The position numbers and the translations under genes were made by a program. Of a stretch of DNA of 62,917 nt, positions 54,787 through 62,917 are shown piece after piece. Source of the stretch: Burkholderiales bacterium RIFCSPHIGHO2_12_FULL_63_20 (GTDB lineage Bacteria > Pseudomonadota > Gammaproteobacteria > Burkholderiales > Burkholderiaceae_C); the NCBI GenBank assembly GCA_001770775.1, contig MESA01000021.1, forward strand, positions 83,952 to 146,868. The letters run 5' to 3'. Position 1 is the first letter of the stretch, and every line of letters starts with the position of its first letter. The notes under the pieces were generated by a model that did not search any database, was not told the origin of the DNA, and was given only the letters and a program-made list of their open reading frames with translations.

Positions 54787-56154
54787 TCAGAACCGGTAGG
54801 CCAGCCTCAAGCCACCCCAGTGCTTGCCAGCCACCGTGATCGGGGCTGCCACTTCCTTGAGCAGCACGAACTTGCCGCCGCCCATGTCGCGCCGGTAGGT
54901 CTGCAAGAGGAAAGGACGCTTGTTGCGTGCCGACGCCAGGCCCGTGCGGTCATTGAAGATGCGCCGCCAGCGGGAATTGGCCGTGTTCCAGACCACATCG
55001 CCAGGCCGCTGAGGGTGGCAGTAAACCTGGTTGTGCGTCGAGATATAGCCGTTGCGATCGGCAGCGATGCAGAACACCACATCCGGCAAGGCCTTGATGG
55101 CCGCTTCCTGAATGGGTGGCAGCAGGTCGTCCGTCAAGGCATTGAACTTGGTGGCGTGCTGTTGAGGTTGCGTACCGACCATGGCCTGGTAGTTCTCGTC
55201 GAACAACTGCTCCAGCGTGATGCGCCGCGATGCCAGCGCCTCATTGAGCGCATCCGAAATCTGGCCGGCCACCTGCTTGACCAGTTCGATGTAGGGCGTG
55301 TCCGAGGTCTCGACACCGGATGCCGCGATCACCTCCATCAGGCGCTCTGACACGGTCAGTACCGCGTCGCTGCGCTTGAAGGCAGAAGCCAGCTCCTTGC
55401 GGGCCTTGTTGACCTCGCCTTCCATCAGGCCGATCTGCTCGTTCACACCTTGCGTCAGCTGACGGCTGGCATCGGCAGCTGCGCTGATGCGCTGCACGCC
55501 CTCCTCCACGCCATGCAAGGCTTCGTGGAAGGTGGCGGGACGGCTCTTATCTGTCGCAACCTTACTGGTCTGATCGGTCAGGTCACTGGCCAGCGACTGG
55601 ATGCGTTGATCCAGCTTGCCGATCGTGCTCTGGATCGCCTTGGAGATGGATTCGACCTGGGTCGAGAGATCCTTGACGGCATCGGCCACCACGGAGAAAC
55701 CGGCGCCGGCTTCACCCGCGCGCTTGGCTTCGACCGAGGCGTTGAAGGCCACCAGCCGGGTCTGCAAAGCCACCTGGGCAATCTGCTGGGCGGCATCGGA
55801 CACCTGGTGCAGAGTCTCGACCACGCCGCTGACTTCACGGCCCACATGGGCCACGCTTTCGCGCGCCAGTTGCATGGAGGCCATGCCGCCCACGGTTTCG
55901 GCGTGGATCTGGTCCTGGGAGCGAACGATGTCTTGCAAAGCAGAAACCAGCCCCGCCAGCGTTTCGGTCTGGTGGTTGGCCACCGCCGTGGTGTCTTCCA
56001 GGCTGCCGCGTAATTGCGCCGCCTCGCAACCCAGGCCACTGGTGTCACGCTCCAGTGTCTCCGCCAGTTGTTGCGCGCCCAGATTGACCGATGACTGCGC
56101 AACCGGCTCGGTGAGCGCAGGTGCCGGCTGCTTGCGTCGAAACAAAGTCAACAT
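54787..56154 (-). CDS. Soluble chemoreceptor-like protein with C-terminal sensory domain
   Basis: A 455-residue cytoplasmic protein, no membrane segment. Residues ~30-290 form a chemoreceptor coiled-coil hairpin, but the tip that binds CheA/CheW reads QTRLVAFNASVEAKRAGEAG (131-150) where classical receptors have [18 protein letters not shown]. The C-terminal 130 residues form a separate conserved domain (FCIAADRNGYISTHNQVYCHP, FNDRTGLASARN, PFLLQTYRRDMGGG, KEVAAPITVAGKHWGGLRLAY) that resembles a PAS/Cache-like sensor. The gene follows fliA by 26 bp and is likely in the flagellar operon. It may form a distinct array or have a non-chemotactic role. Confidence 0.85.
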   Translation of the reverse strand: MLTLFRRKQPAPALTEPVAQSSVNLGAQQLAETLERDTSGLGCEAAQLRGSLEDTTAVANHQTETLAGLVSALQDIVRSQDQIHAETVGGMASMQLARESVAHVGREVSGVVETLHQVSDAAQQIAQVALQTRLVAFNASVEAKRAGEAGAGFSVVADAVKDLSTQVESISKAIQSTIGKLDQRIQSLASDLTDQTSKVATDKSRPATFHEALHGVEEGVQRISAAADASRQLTQGVNEQIGLMEGEVNKARKELASAFKRSDAVLTVSERLMEVIAASGVETSDTPYIELVKQVAGQISDALNEALASRRITLEQLFDENYQAMVGTQPQQHATKFNALTDDLLPPIQEAAIKALPDVVFCIAADRNGYISTHNQVYCHPQRPGDVVWNTANSRWRRIFNDRTGLASARNKRPFLLQTYRRDMGGGKFVLLKEVAAPITVAGKHWGGLRLAYRF

Positions 56155-56180
56155 GTCTGCCTCTCAAAAGCGCAGTGCGC

Positions 56181-56912
56181 TTACCACTCGCGCAGCTTGA
56201 CGCGCAGGCGGGCGATCGACTGGCTGTGGAGCTGGCAGACGCGTGACTCGGTCACGCCCAGCACCGCGGCGATTTCCTTGAGGTTCATGTCCTCTTCGTA
56301 ATAGAGGCTCATGACGAGCTGTTCGCGCTCGGGCAGTTTTTTGATGGCCTCGACCAGGGCGTGGCGCATGCGATCGTCCTGCAGCAGGTTCTGTGGGTCG
56401 CTGCTGCTGTCGGCCACGTGACGGTCGAGGAAACTCTGGTCGCCGTCGTCGCCGCTCATGTCTTCGAGGTAGATGAGCTGGGTGCCTCGCACCTTGCCGA
56501 GCATCTCCTGGTAGTCGTCCAGGCTCAGACCCATCTCTGCGGCGATCTCGCTCTCGTGAGGCGCACGCCCCAGGCGCTGCTCCAGGCGATGAACGGCTTT
56601 TTCGATGTCGCGCTGCTGTTTGCGGGTGCCACGGCTGAGCCAGTCGGCACCGCGCAGCTCATCGAGCATGGCGCCGCGGATGCGCTGGGTGGCAAAAGTC
56701 TCGATCTGCACGCCTTGCGCCGGGTCAAAGCGGCTGAGCGCATCGGCCAGGCCAATCATGCCCACCTGGATCAGGTCATCGACCTCGACGTTGGCGGGCA
56801 GTTTGGCCATCATCTGGTGCGCCAATCGACGCACCAGCGGGCTGTACTGGCGCAACATTGCGTTGACGTCGAGACGCCCCTTGGCTGAGTACGTGCTGGG
56901 TTCCATGTACAT
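56181..56912 (-). CDS. fliA: Flagellar sigma factor sigma-28
   Basis: FliA directs RNA polymerase to late flagellar and chemotaxis promoters. 243 residues. Region 2 is seen in YSPLVRRLAHQMMAKLPANVEVDDLIQVGMIGLADALSRFD and IETFATQRIRGAMLDELR, and region 4 at the C-terminus in LPEREQLVMSLYYEEDMNLKEIAAVLGVTESRVCQLHSQ. I chose the ATG that overlaps the upstream stop as TGATG; an ATG two codons later is possible. It is in the operon after the flhG-like gene. Confidence 0.97.
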   Translation of the reverse strand: MYMEPSTYSAKGRLDVNAMLRQYSPLVRRLAHQMMAKLPANVEVDDLIQVGMIGLADALSRFDPAQGVQIETFATQRIRGAMLDELRGADWLSRGTRKQQRDIEKAVHRLEQRLGRAPHESEIAAEMGLSLDDYQEMLGKVRGTQLIYLEDMSGDDGDQSFLDRHVADSSSDPQNLLQDDRMRHALVEAIKKLPEREQLVMSLYYEEDMNLKEIAAVLGVTESRVCQLHSQSIARLRVKLREW

Positions 56913-57754
56913 CAATTATGGGCCGAGGCAACGCGGGCCGGCAAGGCCGATCCCGGGGAAGTGAGATGTTCGAACGCCGAATCGCCCAGGCTCAAGGGCA
57001 GCGCGCCGTGCAACAGGGCGGCAGCCATCTCCATGAAGTGCGGATCGGGGTCGGCGGTGGGGGCTTGCTGCGGATCGAGTTGGTGGGCGCTGCGCTGGGC
57101 CACGCCCAGGAAATCGTCGGCACAACGCGCCAGGCGCTGGGCCACAGGTTCGGCCTGTGCACTCTCAAGGGGGGCGCACATGAGCAGGTCGTAGCTCATC
57201 CAGCCAGCACGCTGGCTGAGGATCTTGACCGCGGCGTAGGCATCGGTGAGGCCCTCGGCCATGTCGTTGGTGAACACCAAGGGACGCAGGGGAATGCAAC
57301 GCGCAGGCTGGCCGAACAAGCGTACGATCTCGCTGGCCGAGGCGTGCACCAGCACCACATCGCTGCGGGGCGAGGCATCGGCCAGGGCGGGCAGCAGGCT
57401 GGCGCAGGAGCCACGGGCATCGGCATGGCGCAGGGGCAGGCCCCGGGCGGCCATGTAGCTGACCTGGGGGGAGAGGACTTCAATGCCTTCGGCCAGATCG
57501 AACTCGACCAGTTCGCTGGGAGCGCGGGCCTGGTCGCTGGCGTCCACCACCAGGGTGTTGAGGCCAAAGCCTGCGTACGCGGCGCACAGGCGCTCCAGCA
57601 CCAATCCGCCGCAGCCCGAACGAGCATTGGCCACGACGGGGACGAAACGCAAGACGCGCGAGACAAACATCTGTCGCAGCCCTTGAGCCTGGTCGACAGG
57701 CGCTGGGGCGCGGGTGCTGGCAAAGCGGGCCTGGGGGCGGGCGTGACGTGTCAT
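56912..57754 (-). CDS. flhG: FlhG-position protein with lost Walker A motif
   Basis: A 280-residue protein in the exact place of flhG (fleN), between flhF and fliA. The N-terminus has DQAQGLR at 21-27, matching the DQAxxLR helix by which FlhG activates the FlhF GTPase. Then comes a MinD-like beginning, FVPVVANARSGCGG..LERLCAAYAGFGLNTLVVDASD, but the Walker A SGKGGVGKT reads SGCGGLV with no lysine, and other ATP-binding residues are missing. A MinD-type fold with no ATPase is likely. It ends in a TGATG overlap with fliA. Assignment to FlhG rests on position, the DQAxxLR motif and the residual fold pattern. Confidence 0.8.
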   Translation of the reverse strand: MTRHARPQARFASTRAPAPVDQAQGLRQMFVSRVLRFVPVVANARSGCGGLVLERLCAAYAGFGLNTLVVDASDQARAPSELVEFDLAEGIEVLSPQVSYMAARGLPLRHADARGSCASLLPALADASPRSDVVLVHASASEIVRLFGQPARCIPLRPLVFTNDMAEGLTDAYAAVKILSQRAGWMSYDLLMCAPLESAQAEPVAQRLARCADDFLGVAQRSAHQLDPQQAPTADPDPHFMEMAAALLHGALPLSLGDSAFEHLTSPGSALPARVASAHN

Positions 57755-57804
57755 CGGCGCAGTCTGTCAACGGAGTACGAACGTTCGGCGAGAACGGCGG
57801 GACC

Positions 57805-59523
57805 TTACATGGCGCGGGCAGACGTCTGGGCCTCGGTGGGGCTGGGGGTCGAGAAGACCAGGCTGACCTCGGTCGGGTCCAGGCGATAGGCCGGGTTCAG
57901 GCTGGCACGCAGGGCACGGTGCACCAGGGCCTGAGCCGACAGGCGATGCCAGTCTTCGGGCACGCGCTGGCCGTTGGCCACACCGACCACCTTGAGCTTG
58001 TGGCGGATCAGGGCGTCCAGGGCCGGGCCGAGTTTGACGGCCTCGTCCAGCTTGGACAGGATGACACCAGCGCAGGCATGGGCCTGGTAGGCGTGCATGA
58101 CGTCTTCGATGGCGTCCCCCTGAGCAGCTGTGTTGATGACGAGCAGCTTCTTGATGCTGGGGTGGGCCAGCAGGTCGAGCAGTTCCTTGGTGCGGCCATC
58201 GCGCTGGGCCATGCCGGCGGTGTCGATCAGGATCATCTTCTTGCCGGACAGCAGTTCCAGCAGGTCTTCCAGCGCGGCGCGGTCGTGGGCCATGTGCACG
58301 GGCACGCCCAGGATGCGGCCGTAGGCGCGCAGCTGTTCGTGAGCGCCGACGCGGTAGGCGTCCAGGGTGATCAAGCCCAGGTTGGAGGCACCGTGCTTGG
58401 CGGCAAATGTGGCCGCCAGCTTGGCCGTTGATGTGGTCTTGCCCACACCCGTCGAGCCGATCAGTGCGAACACGCCACCTTGGTCTTCAATGGCGCGTTC
58501 GCGGTCAGCGGTGTTCAGGTTGCGTTGCAGCACCTGGGTGGCCCATTGCACTTCGTCGTGCGTGCCGTCGATGACTTCGGCGGGCATGGCGTCCAACATC
58601 TTGCGGATCAAGACGGCCGAGAAACCGCCGTCGAGCAGCTTCTGGGCCAGAGCAGCCTGTGCAGGGGTGCGGCCGAGCTTTTCGACGAAGGCCATGGTGT
58701 CAAAGCGCTCCTTCATCATGGCGCGCATGGCACGCAGCTCGCCCATCATGAAGGCGTTGGCGTCCTGGGCGGCCTTGAGGGCTTCCACCGTGGCGGTGTC
58801 GACGGCGCTGGCGCGAGGCTCGTCACGGCGTGCAGCGGGCGCTGCGGCCGGCACCATCTGTGCCATCGTCAGGTCAGCGTGGGCGGCAGCGGCAGGACGG
58901 GCGGCGGCGCGGGCCGGTGCAGACGCACGGCTGATCGCGGCCGCGGCGGCAGCCTTTTCGGCCTGGTAAGACTGCCAGTCGTCGGGGGCCTCATCGTCCA
59001 GAGTGGCCGGGCGGTGCACCAGGTCGGCGCCCAGGTCCACAGCAGCGGTGTGCTCGGGCACGGGTGCTGCCTTGGGTGCGGCGAAGCGCTGGTTCAATTG
59101 CGCCTCGGCGTTGTCGACCAGGGCGGGCTCGGCACGCGACTGCATGGCAGCCTGGCGGCGCTTGAGCATGCGCTCACGCACATAGTCCTGGAAGGACAAG
59201 GTGCTCATGGCCAGTTGCTTGACGTCGTCCTGCACGGAGCTGGCCAGATTGGCCATGGCAGAACGGGTCGGTGCCGCCGCCGGGGCGTCGGCCGCCTTGC
59301 GGGAAGCGGTGGGCAGGCTGACCGAGGCCGGACGGGCCGCCGCCGGGGCGTTGCTGACGTAGCTGTCGATGGCGGGCACGCTCTCACCGGCCATGGCCAG
59401 GATCTCGATGCCGCCTTCGGCCGCAGGCTTGGTGGACAGGACCACGGCGTCGTCGCCAAAGGCCGCCTTTACCTTTTGCATGGCCTCGCGGCTGTTGCGT
59501 CCAATGAAGCGCTTGACGTTCAT
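57805..59523 (-). CDS. flhF: Flagellar biosynthesis GTPase FlhF
   Basis: An SRP-family GTPase that sets polar flagellar position and number. 572 residues, longer than many FlhF. The N-terminal MNVKRFIGRNSREAMQKVKAAFGDDAVVLSTK is the B domain; a long Ala-rich linker follows (about 60-260); the NG domain has G1 ALIGSTGVGKTTSTAKLAA, the LITLDAYRVGAHEQLR motif, G3-like ILIDTAGMAQRDGR and the TKxD-like SKLDEAVKLG. Its ATG overlaps the flhA stop. Its presence suggests polar flagella. Confidence 0.96.
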   Translation of the reverse strand: MNVKRFIGRNSREAMQKVKAAFGDDAVVLSTKPAAEGGIEILAMAGESVPAIDSYVSNAPAAARPASVSLPTASRKAADAPAAAPTRSAMANLASSVQDDVKQLAMSTLSFQDYVRERMLKRRQAAMQSRAEPALVDNAEAQLNQRFAAPKAAPVPEHTAAVDLGADLVHRPATLDDEAPDDWQSYQAEKAAAAAAISRASAPARAAARPAAAAHADLTMAQMVPAAAPAARRDEPRASAVDTATVEALKAAQDANAFMMGELRAMRAMMKERFDTMAFVEKLGRTPAQAALAQKLLDGGFSAVLIRKMLDAMPAEVIDGTHDEVQWATQVLQRNLNTADRERAIEDQGGVFALIGSTGVGKTTSTAKLAATFAAKHGASNLGLITLDAYRVGAHEQLRAYGRILGVPVHMAHDRAALEDLLELLSGKKMILIDTAGMAQRDGRTKELLDLLAHPSIKKLLVINTAAQGDAIEDVMHAYQAHACAGVILSKLDEAVKLGPALDALIRHKLKVVGVANGQRVPEDWHRLSAQALVHRALRASLNPAYRLDPTEVSLVFSTPSPTEAQTSARAM

Positions 59524-61625
59524 GCGTGGCCTCCGATCAGGGTACCGATGCGAATCGAATGAGTCTCAGGAATCTCGCTGTGGCCCAACACCTTCAGACG
59601 CGGGGCCGCACGCTTGAGCAGACGCGCCACCGAGGGGCGGATGGCGTCTGGCACCAGCAGGCAGGCCGGTTGACCCATGTTTTCCTGGCGCTGGGTGGCG
59701 TCGGCCGCCTGGCGCGTGAGGTGGTCAGCCACACCCGGGTCCAGCATGGGACCGTTGGGCGAGGTCAGTGCCTGGGTCAGCAGGCGTTCGAGGTCGGGCT
59801 CGATGGCGATGACATCCAGCTCCTTCACCGGGCCATAGATCTGCTGCACGATGGCAGGAGCCAGGCCAATGCGAATGCGGCGGGCCAGTTCGGCCGGATC
59901 CTGCGCCACCTGACCACCGGCCGAGGCACTTTCGGCCAGGGTTTCGATGATGGAGCGCATGTCGCGGATGTGCACACCCTCTTCCAGCAGGAGCTGGAGG
60001 ACCTTTTGCAGGATGGGGATGCCGACCATTTTGGGAACCACGTCTTCGATGAGTTTGGGAGCCAGTTTTGTCACATGCTCCACCAGCTGTTGGGTTTCAA
60101 CCCGGCCCAGCAGCTTGGCGGCGTGCAGTTGCATCAAGTGTGAGAGATGTGTGGCCACCACGGTCGATGGATCAACGACGGTGTAACCCGCCATTTGTGC
60201 GGCATCGCGTTGCCGATCTTCCACCCACACCGCTGGCAGGCCGAAGGCCGGGTCGGTGGCCGCGGCACCCTGGATGGGGTTCGTCACGTGCCCCGGGTTG
60301 ATCGCCATGAGCATGTTGGGGAAGACCTCGCCTTCGCCCACCACGGCCCCGCGCAGGGTGATGCGGTAGTTGCTGGGGCGCAGTTCCAGGTTGTCCTTGA
60401 TGTGGACCGACGGCGGCAAAAAGCCGACTTCTTGCGCGAACTTGCGGCGAACGCCCTTGATCCGGTTGAGCAGGTCGCCACCACGGTCCTTGTCGACCAG
60501 CTGGATCAGGCGGTAGCCGACTTCCAGGCCCAGGGTGTCGACGGGCTGCAGGTCTTCCCAGGTGGCCTCGCCACCGGGGTTGACCGCGGCCACGGGCTTG
60601 TCGACAGACTTGGGCGCCAGCCGTGCGGCCTCTTGCTTCTCGTGGTTGCGCCAGGCGCTGTAGCCGAGCAGGCTGGCCACCGGCAGGAACACCAGGGAAG
60701 GCATGCCGGGGATCACGCCCAACAGGAAGATGATGCCGGCGGCGACACCCAGTACCTTGGGGTTGGCCAGCATCTGACCCATGATCTGGGTGCCGACGTC
60801 CTGTTCTTTGCCGACGCGGGACACCACCATGGCGGCCGCCACCGAGATCAGCAGCGCCGGAATCTGAGCGACCAGGGCATCACCCACGGCCAGCAGGATG
60901 TAGGAGCTGGCCGCTTCGGAGGCCGACAGGCCGTGCTGCACCACGCCAATGATGAAACCGCCAATGATGTTGATGAACAGGATCAGGATGCCGGCGACCG
61001 CGTCACCACGCACGAACTTGGAGGCACCGTCCATGGAACCATGGAACTCGGCCTCTTCGCCCACTTCACGGCGGCGGCGCTTGGCCTCGGCCTCGTCGAT
61101 CAGGCCGGCGTTCATGTCGGCGTCAATGGCCATCTGCTTGCCGGGCATGGCATCCAGGGCAAAGCGGGCGCCCACTTCGGCGATCCGCTCGGCACCCTTG
61201 GTGATCACCACGAAGTTGATCACCACCAGGATGGCGAACACGATCAGGCCCACCGCAAAGTTGCCGCCAATCAGGAAGTGACCGAAAGACTCGATCACCG
61301 CACCTGCCGCGCCGGTGCCGGTGTGCCCCTCCATCAGCACGATCCGGGTCGAAGCGACGTTCAGCGCCAGACGCAGCAAGGTCGTCAGCAACAGCACAGC
61401 GGGAAAGGCGGCAAAGTCCAGCGGCCGCAGCATCGTGGCGGCCACCATCATCACCATCAGTGCCGTGGCGATGTTGAACGTGAAGAACAAGTCCAGCAGG
61501 AGGGGCGGCAGGGGCAGCACCATCAACGCCAGCACCGCCACCACAATCAAGGGGGCGGCCATGGCCTGGAAGCGCTTGGGGTCCCCCCCCATCACAGCCT
61601 GGAGTCTTTGCATCACCGGATTCAT
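59520..61625 (-). CDS. flhA: Flagellar export gate protein FlhA
   Basis: An inner-membrane core protein of the flagellar type III export gate, 701 residues. About eight membrane segments lie in the first 330 residues, including the FHIPEP block (ALDAMPGKQMAIDADMNAGLI and RRREVGEEAEFHGSMDGASKFV). The C-terminal cytoplasmic domain (from about 360) has SVHIKDNLELRPSNYRITLRG and PTHI-like YTVVDPSTVVATHL. It overlaps flhB and flhF at its two ends (ATGA junctions). Confidence 0.98.
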   Translation of the reverse strand: MNPVMQRLQAVMGGDPKRFQAMAAPLIVVAVLALMVLPLPPLLLDLFFTFNIATALMVMMVAATMLRPLDFAAFPAVLLLTTLLRLALNVASTRIVLMEGHTGTGAAGAVIESFGHFLIGGNFAVGLIVFAILVVINFVVITKGAERIAEVGARFALDAMPGKQMAIDADMNAGLIDEAEAKRRRREVGEEAEFHGSMDGASKFVRGDAVAGILILFINIIGGFIIGVVQHGLSASEAASSYILLAVGDALVAQIPALLISVAAAMVVSRVGKEQDVGTQIMGQMLANPKVLGVAAGIIFLLGVIPGMPSLVFLPVASLLGYSAWRNHEKQEAARLAPKSVDKPVAAVNPGGEATWEDLQPVDTLGLEVGYRLIQLVDKDRGGDLLNRIKGVRRKFAQEVGFLPPSVHIKDNLELRPSNYRITLRGAVVGEGEVFPNMLMAINPGHVTNPIQGAAATDPAFGLPAVWVEDRQRDAAQMAGYTVVDPSTVVATHLSHLMQLHAAKLLGRVETQQLVEHVTKLAPKLIEDVVPKMVGIPILQKVLQLLLEEGVHIRDMRSIIETLAESASAGGQVAQDPAELARRIRIGLAPAIVQQIYGPVKELDVIAIEPDLERLLTQALTSPNGPMLDPGVADHLTRQAADATQRQENMGQPACLLVPDAIRPSVARLLKRAAPRLKVLGHSEIPETHSIRIGTLIGGHA

Positions 61626-62806
61626 GCTTCAACCTCTGCTTGCATGGCCGCAGCCCGGGCTTTCGCCTTGTCGGACTGCAGGGGATCGAGTTCGCGCGGC
61701 ACGTCCAGGTCCGGCAGGTTGCCCGGCATCGGAGCCTGGCCGGTCAGGGCCTGACGCAGCTGGAACACATAGGCCATCACCTGGGCCACGGCGGTGTACA
61801 GCGCCACCGGCACTTCCTGCTCCAGCTCGGTGTTGGCATACAGCGCACGGGCCAGCGGTGGGGCTTCGAGCACCGGCACACGGTGCTCGGTGGCCACGTC
61901 GCGGATCTTGAGCGCGACCAGGTCGAGCCCCTTGGCCACGACACGCGGCGCGCCCATGCTGCCTTCGTCGTACTTGAGGGCGACGGCGTAGTGGGTCGGG
62001 TTCATCACGACCAGATCGGCCGTGGGAACGGCGGCCAGCATGCGCTTGCGGGCCTGCTCGCGCATCAGTTGCTTGATGCGGCCCTTGACCTCCTGGTTGC
62101 CCTCCTGCTGCTTGAATTCGTCCTTCATGTCCTGATGGCTCATGCGCATGCGTTGGGCAAACAAGAAGCGCTGCAGAGGCCAGTCGAGCAGCGCGAAGGC
62201 GGCGATCACCAGCAGCATCGACCCCAACACCTCGGCCAGGGTGGTGCCCAGCGTGGCGATGGCAGCCGGCAGCGGCATGCCCAACAGGTCCACCATGCGG
62301 GGCCAAGCCTTGTACAACAGCATGACCCCAACCGTCCCCAGGATCAGGCCGAGCAGGCTGGCCTTGAGGGCGTCGATCAGTTGCTGCTTGGAGAACACCC
62401 GCCCCAGACCGGACAGCGGGTTAAGCGCGCTGAACTTGGGCTGAAGCACCTTGAAAGACATCACCCAGCCACCGGCCAGCACACTGGCGGCCACCGAGGC
62501 CAGGGCAATGCCCACGGCAAAAGGGATCACCACGAGCAAGCCCTCGATGGCCCACTGGCTCAGGCGCTCCACCATCATGTCGGGGGAAGCCACCGTACGG
62601 GCGTCAAAACGCAGGCCGGCATGCAGGAGCTTTTGCATGTGCCCCATCCACACCGGCACCAAACCCATCAGCACGCCGGTGGCGGCCAGCACGACCAGGA
62701 AGTGGCCCAGGTCCTTGGAACGGACCACCTGGCCATCTTCTTTGGCTTTCTGCAGCTTACGCGCCGAGGCGGGTAATTGCTTGTCTTGTGCGCTGTCGTC
62801 GGACAT
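61622..62806 (-). CDS. flhB: Flagellar export switch protein FlhB
   Basis: FlhB switches export from rod/hook to filament substrates. 394 residues from the ATG before SDDSAQDKQLPAS. Four membrane segments are followed by the cytoplasmic domain with MNPTHYAVAL, where self-cleavage takes place between Asn and Pro of NPTH. The N-terminal ARKLQKAKEDGQVVRSKDLG is usual. It is the first gene of the flhB-flhA-flhF-flhG-fliA-receptor run. The 111 bp from its start to the window edge show no clear sigma-54 or sigma-28 promoter. Confidence 0.97.
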   Translation of the reverse strand: MSDDSAQDKQLPASARKLQKAKEDGQVVRSKDLGHFLVVLAATGVLMGLVPVWMGHMQKLLHAGLRFDARTVASPDMMVERLSQWAIEGLLVVIPFAVGIALASVAASVLAGGWVMSFKVLQPKFSALNPLSGLGRVFSKQQLIDALKASLLGLILGTVGVMLLYKAWPRMVDLLGMPLPAAIATLGTTLAEVLGSMLLVIAAFALLDWPLQRFLFAQRMRMSHQDMKDEFKQQEGNQEVKGRIKQLMREQARKRMLAAVPTADLVVMNPTHYAVALKYDEGSMGAPRVVAKGLDLVALKIRDVATEHRVPVLEAPPLARALYANTELEQEVPVALYTAVAQVMAYVFQLRQALTGQAPMPGNLPDLDVPRELDPLQSDKAKARAAAMQAEVEA

Positions 62807-62917
62807 GATGGAAGGACACTCCTGCTTGAAGGGGATTGTTGGCCACACACGGCCAAACTTGAGCGAGATAAGCAGGGCCGCCCGCCCCCTTTTCCCCGCA
62901 CCCCACCCACCCAGGGA

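Noticed and set aside
60147..61754. A 535-codon open frame antisense to flhA
   Set aside because: Same shadow effect; its composition is Gln/His/Gly-rich and typical of antisense GC-rich frames.

Overview
The window is about 63 kb of GC-rich chromosome, densely coding, and the gene content and order point to a flagellated betaproteobacterium of the order Burkholderiales (Comamonadaceae or Sphaerotilaceae type). Signs of this are the block ABC transporter-ibaG-murA-hisG-hisD-hisC-hisB, the block yebC-purD-hemF-nadD-rsfS-rlmH-maf-rng, the murJ/rpsT/DUF3579/argD/argF neighbourhood, a PHA-granule-associated small protein, and a two-gene cyanophycin synthetase locus. Most of the window is core chromosome. 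No insertion sequence, integrase, prophage or CRISPR array was seen.

Layout. (1) 1-8,820, minus strand: small PHA-associated gene, ABC-2 transporter, ibaG, murA, then hisG, hisD, a membrane diguanylate cyclase lying inside the his cluster, hisC and the start of hisB. (2) 8,996-15,800: an M20 amidohydrolase; then, leftward, a PIN-domain protein, an RNA ligase and a KefB/YbaL-type antiporter packed as one unit; divergent from it, exeA-gspB of type II secretion. (3) 15,830-23,546: cyanophycin locus with cphA and cphA' on the minus strand and, divergently, an ABC exporter with an extra zinc-ribbon N-terminus and a DUF1854 protein. (4) 23,653-29,324: HU-like protein with a histone-like tail, nitroreductase, tRNA-Lys(CTT), a DnaQ-like/J-domain fusion, a very regular leucine-rich repeat protein, a CWC zinc-binding protein and tRNA-Lys(TTT). 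(5) 29,357-40,811, minus strand: tcdA, cpoB, pal, tolB, rng, an NAD(P)-binding protein, maf, rlmH, rsfS, nadD, hemF, purD, yebC. (6) 41,020-49,851: yjgR-like ATPase, a secreted basic/His-rich protein, lplT, alr, a thioesterase, radA, murJ, rpsT. (7) 50,124-54,777: a membrane chemoreceptor, DUF3579, argD-argF. (8) 54,787-62,806, minus strand: flhB-flhA-flhF-flhG-like-fliA-soluble chemoreceptor, a late-stage flagellar export, placement and sigma-28 operon.

Functional links. The his and arg genes supply amino acids, and the cyanophycin genes would store arginine and aspartate as polymer. The PHA protein points to carbon storage as well. The rsfS/rlmH/maf/nadD block serves ribosome and cofactor homeostasis. 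TcdA modifies ANN-decoding tRNAs, a class that includes the Lys tRNA encoded beside it.

The least ordinary parts are: the PIN nuclease/RNA ligase pair; an FlhG homologue that keeps the FlhF-activating DQAxxLR motif but has lost its Walker A; the LRR protein with an exact 21-residue unit and a 7-unit super-period, co-transcribed with a DnaQ-like/J-domain fusion between two tRNA-Lys genes; the RsfS with a 170-residue Lys/Ala tail; and the soluble chemoreceptor with an altered signalling tip. All calls rest on reading the sequence and on family knowledge. No database search was run.
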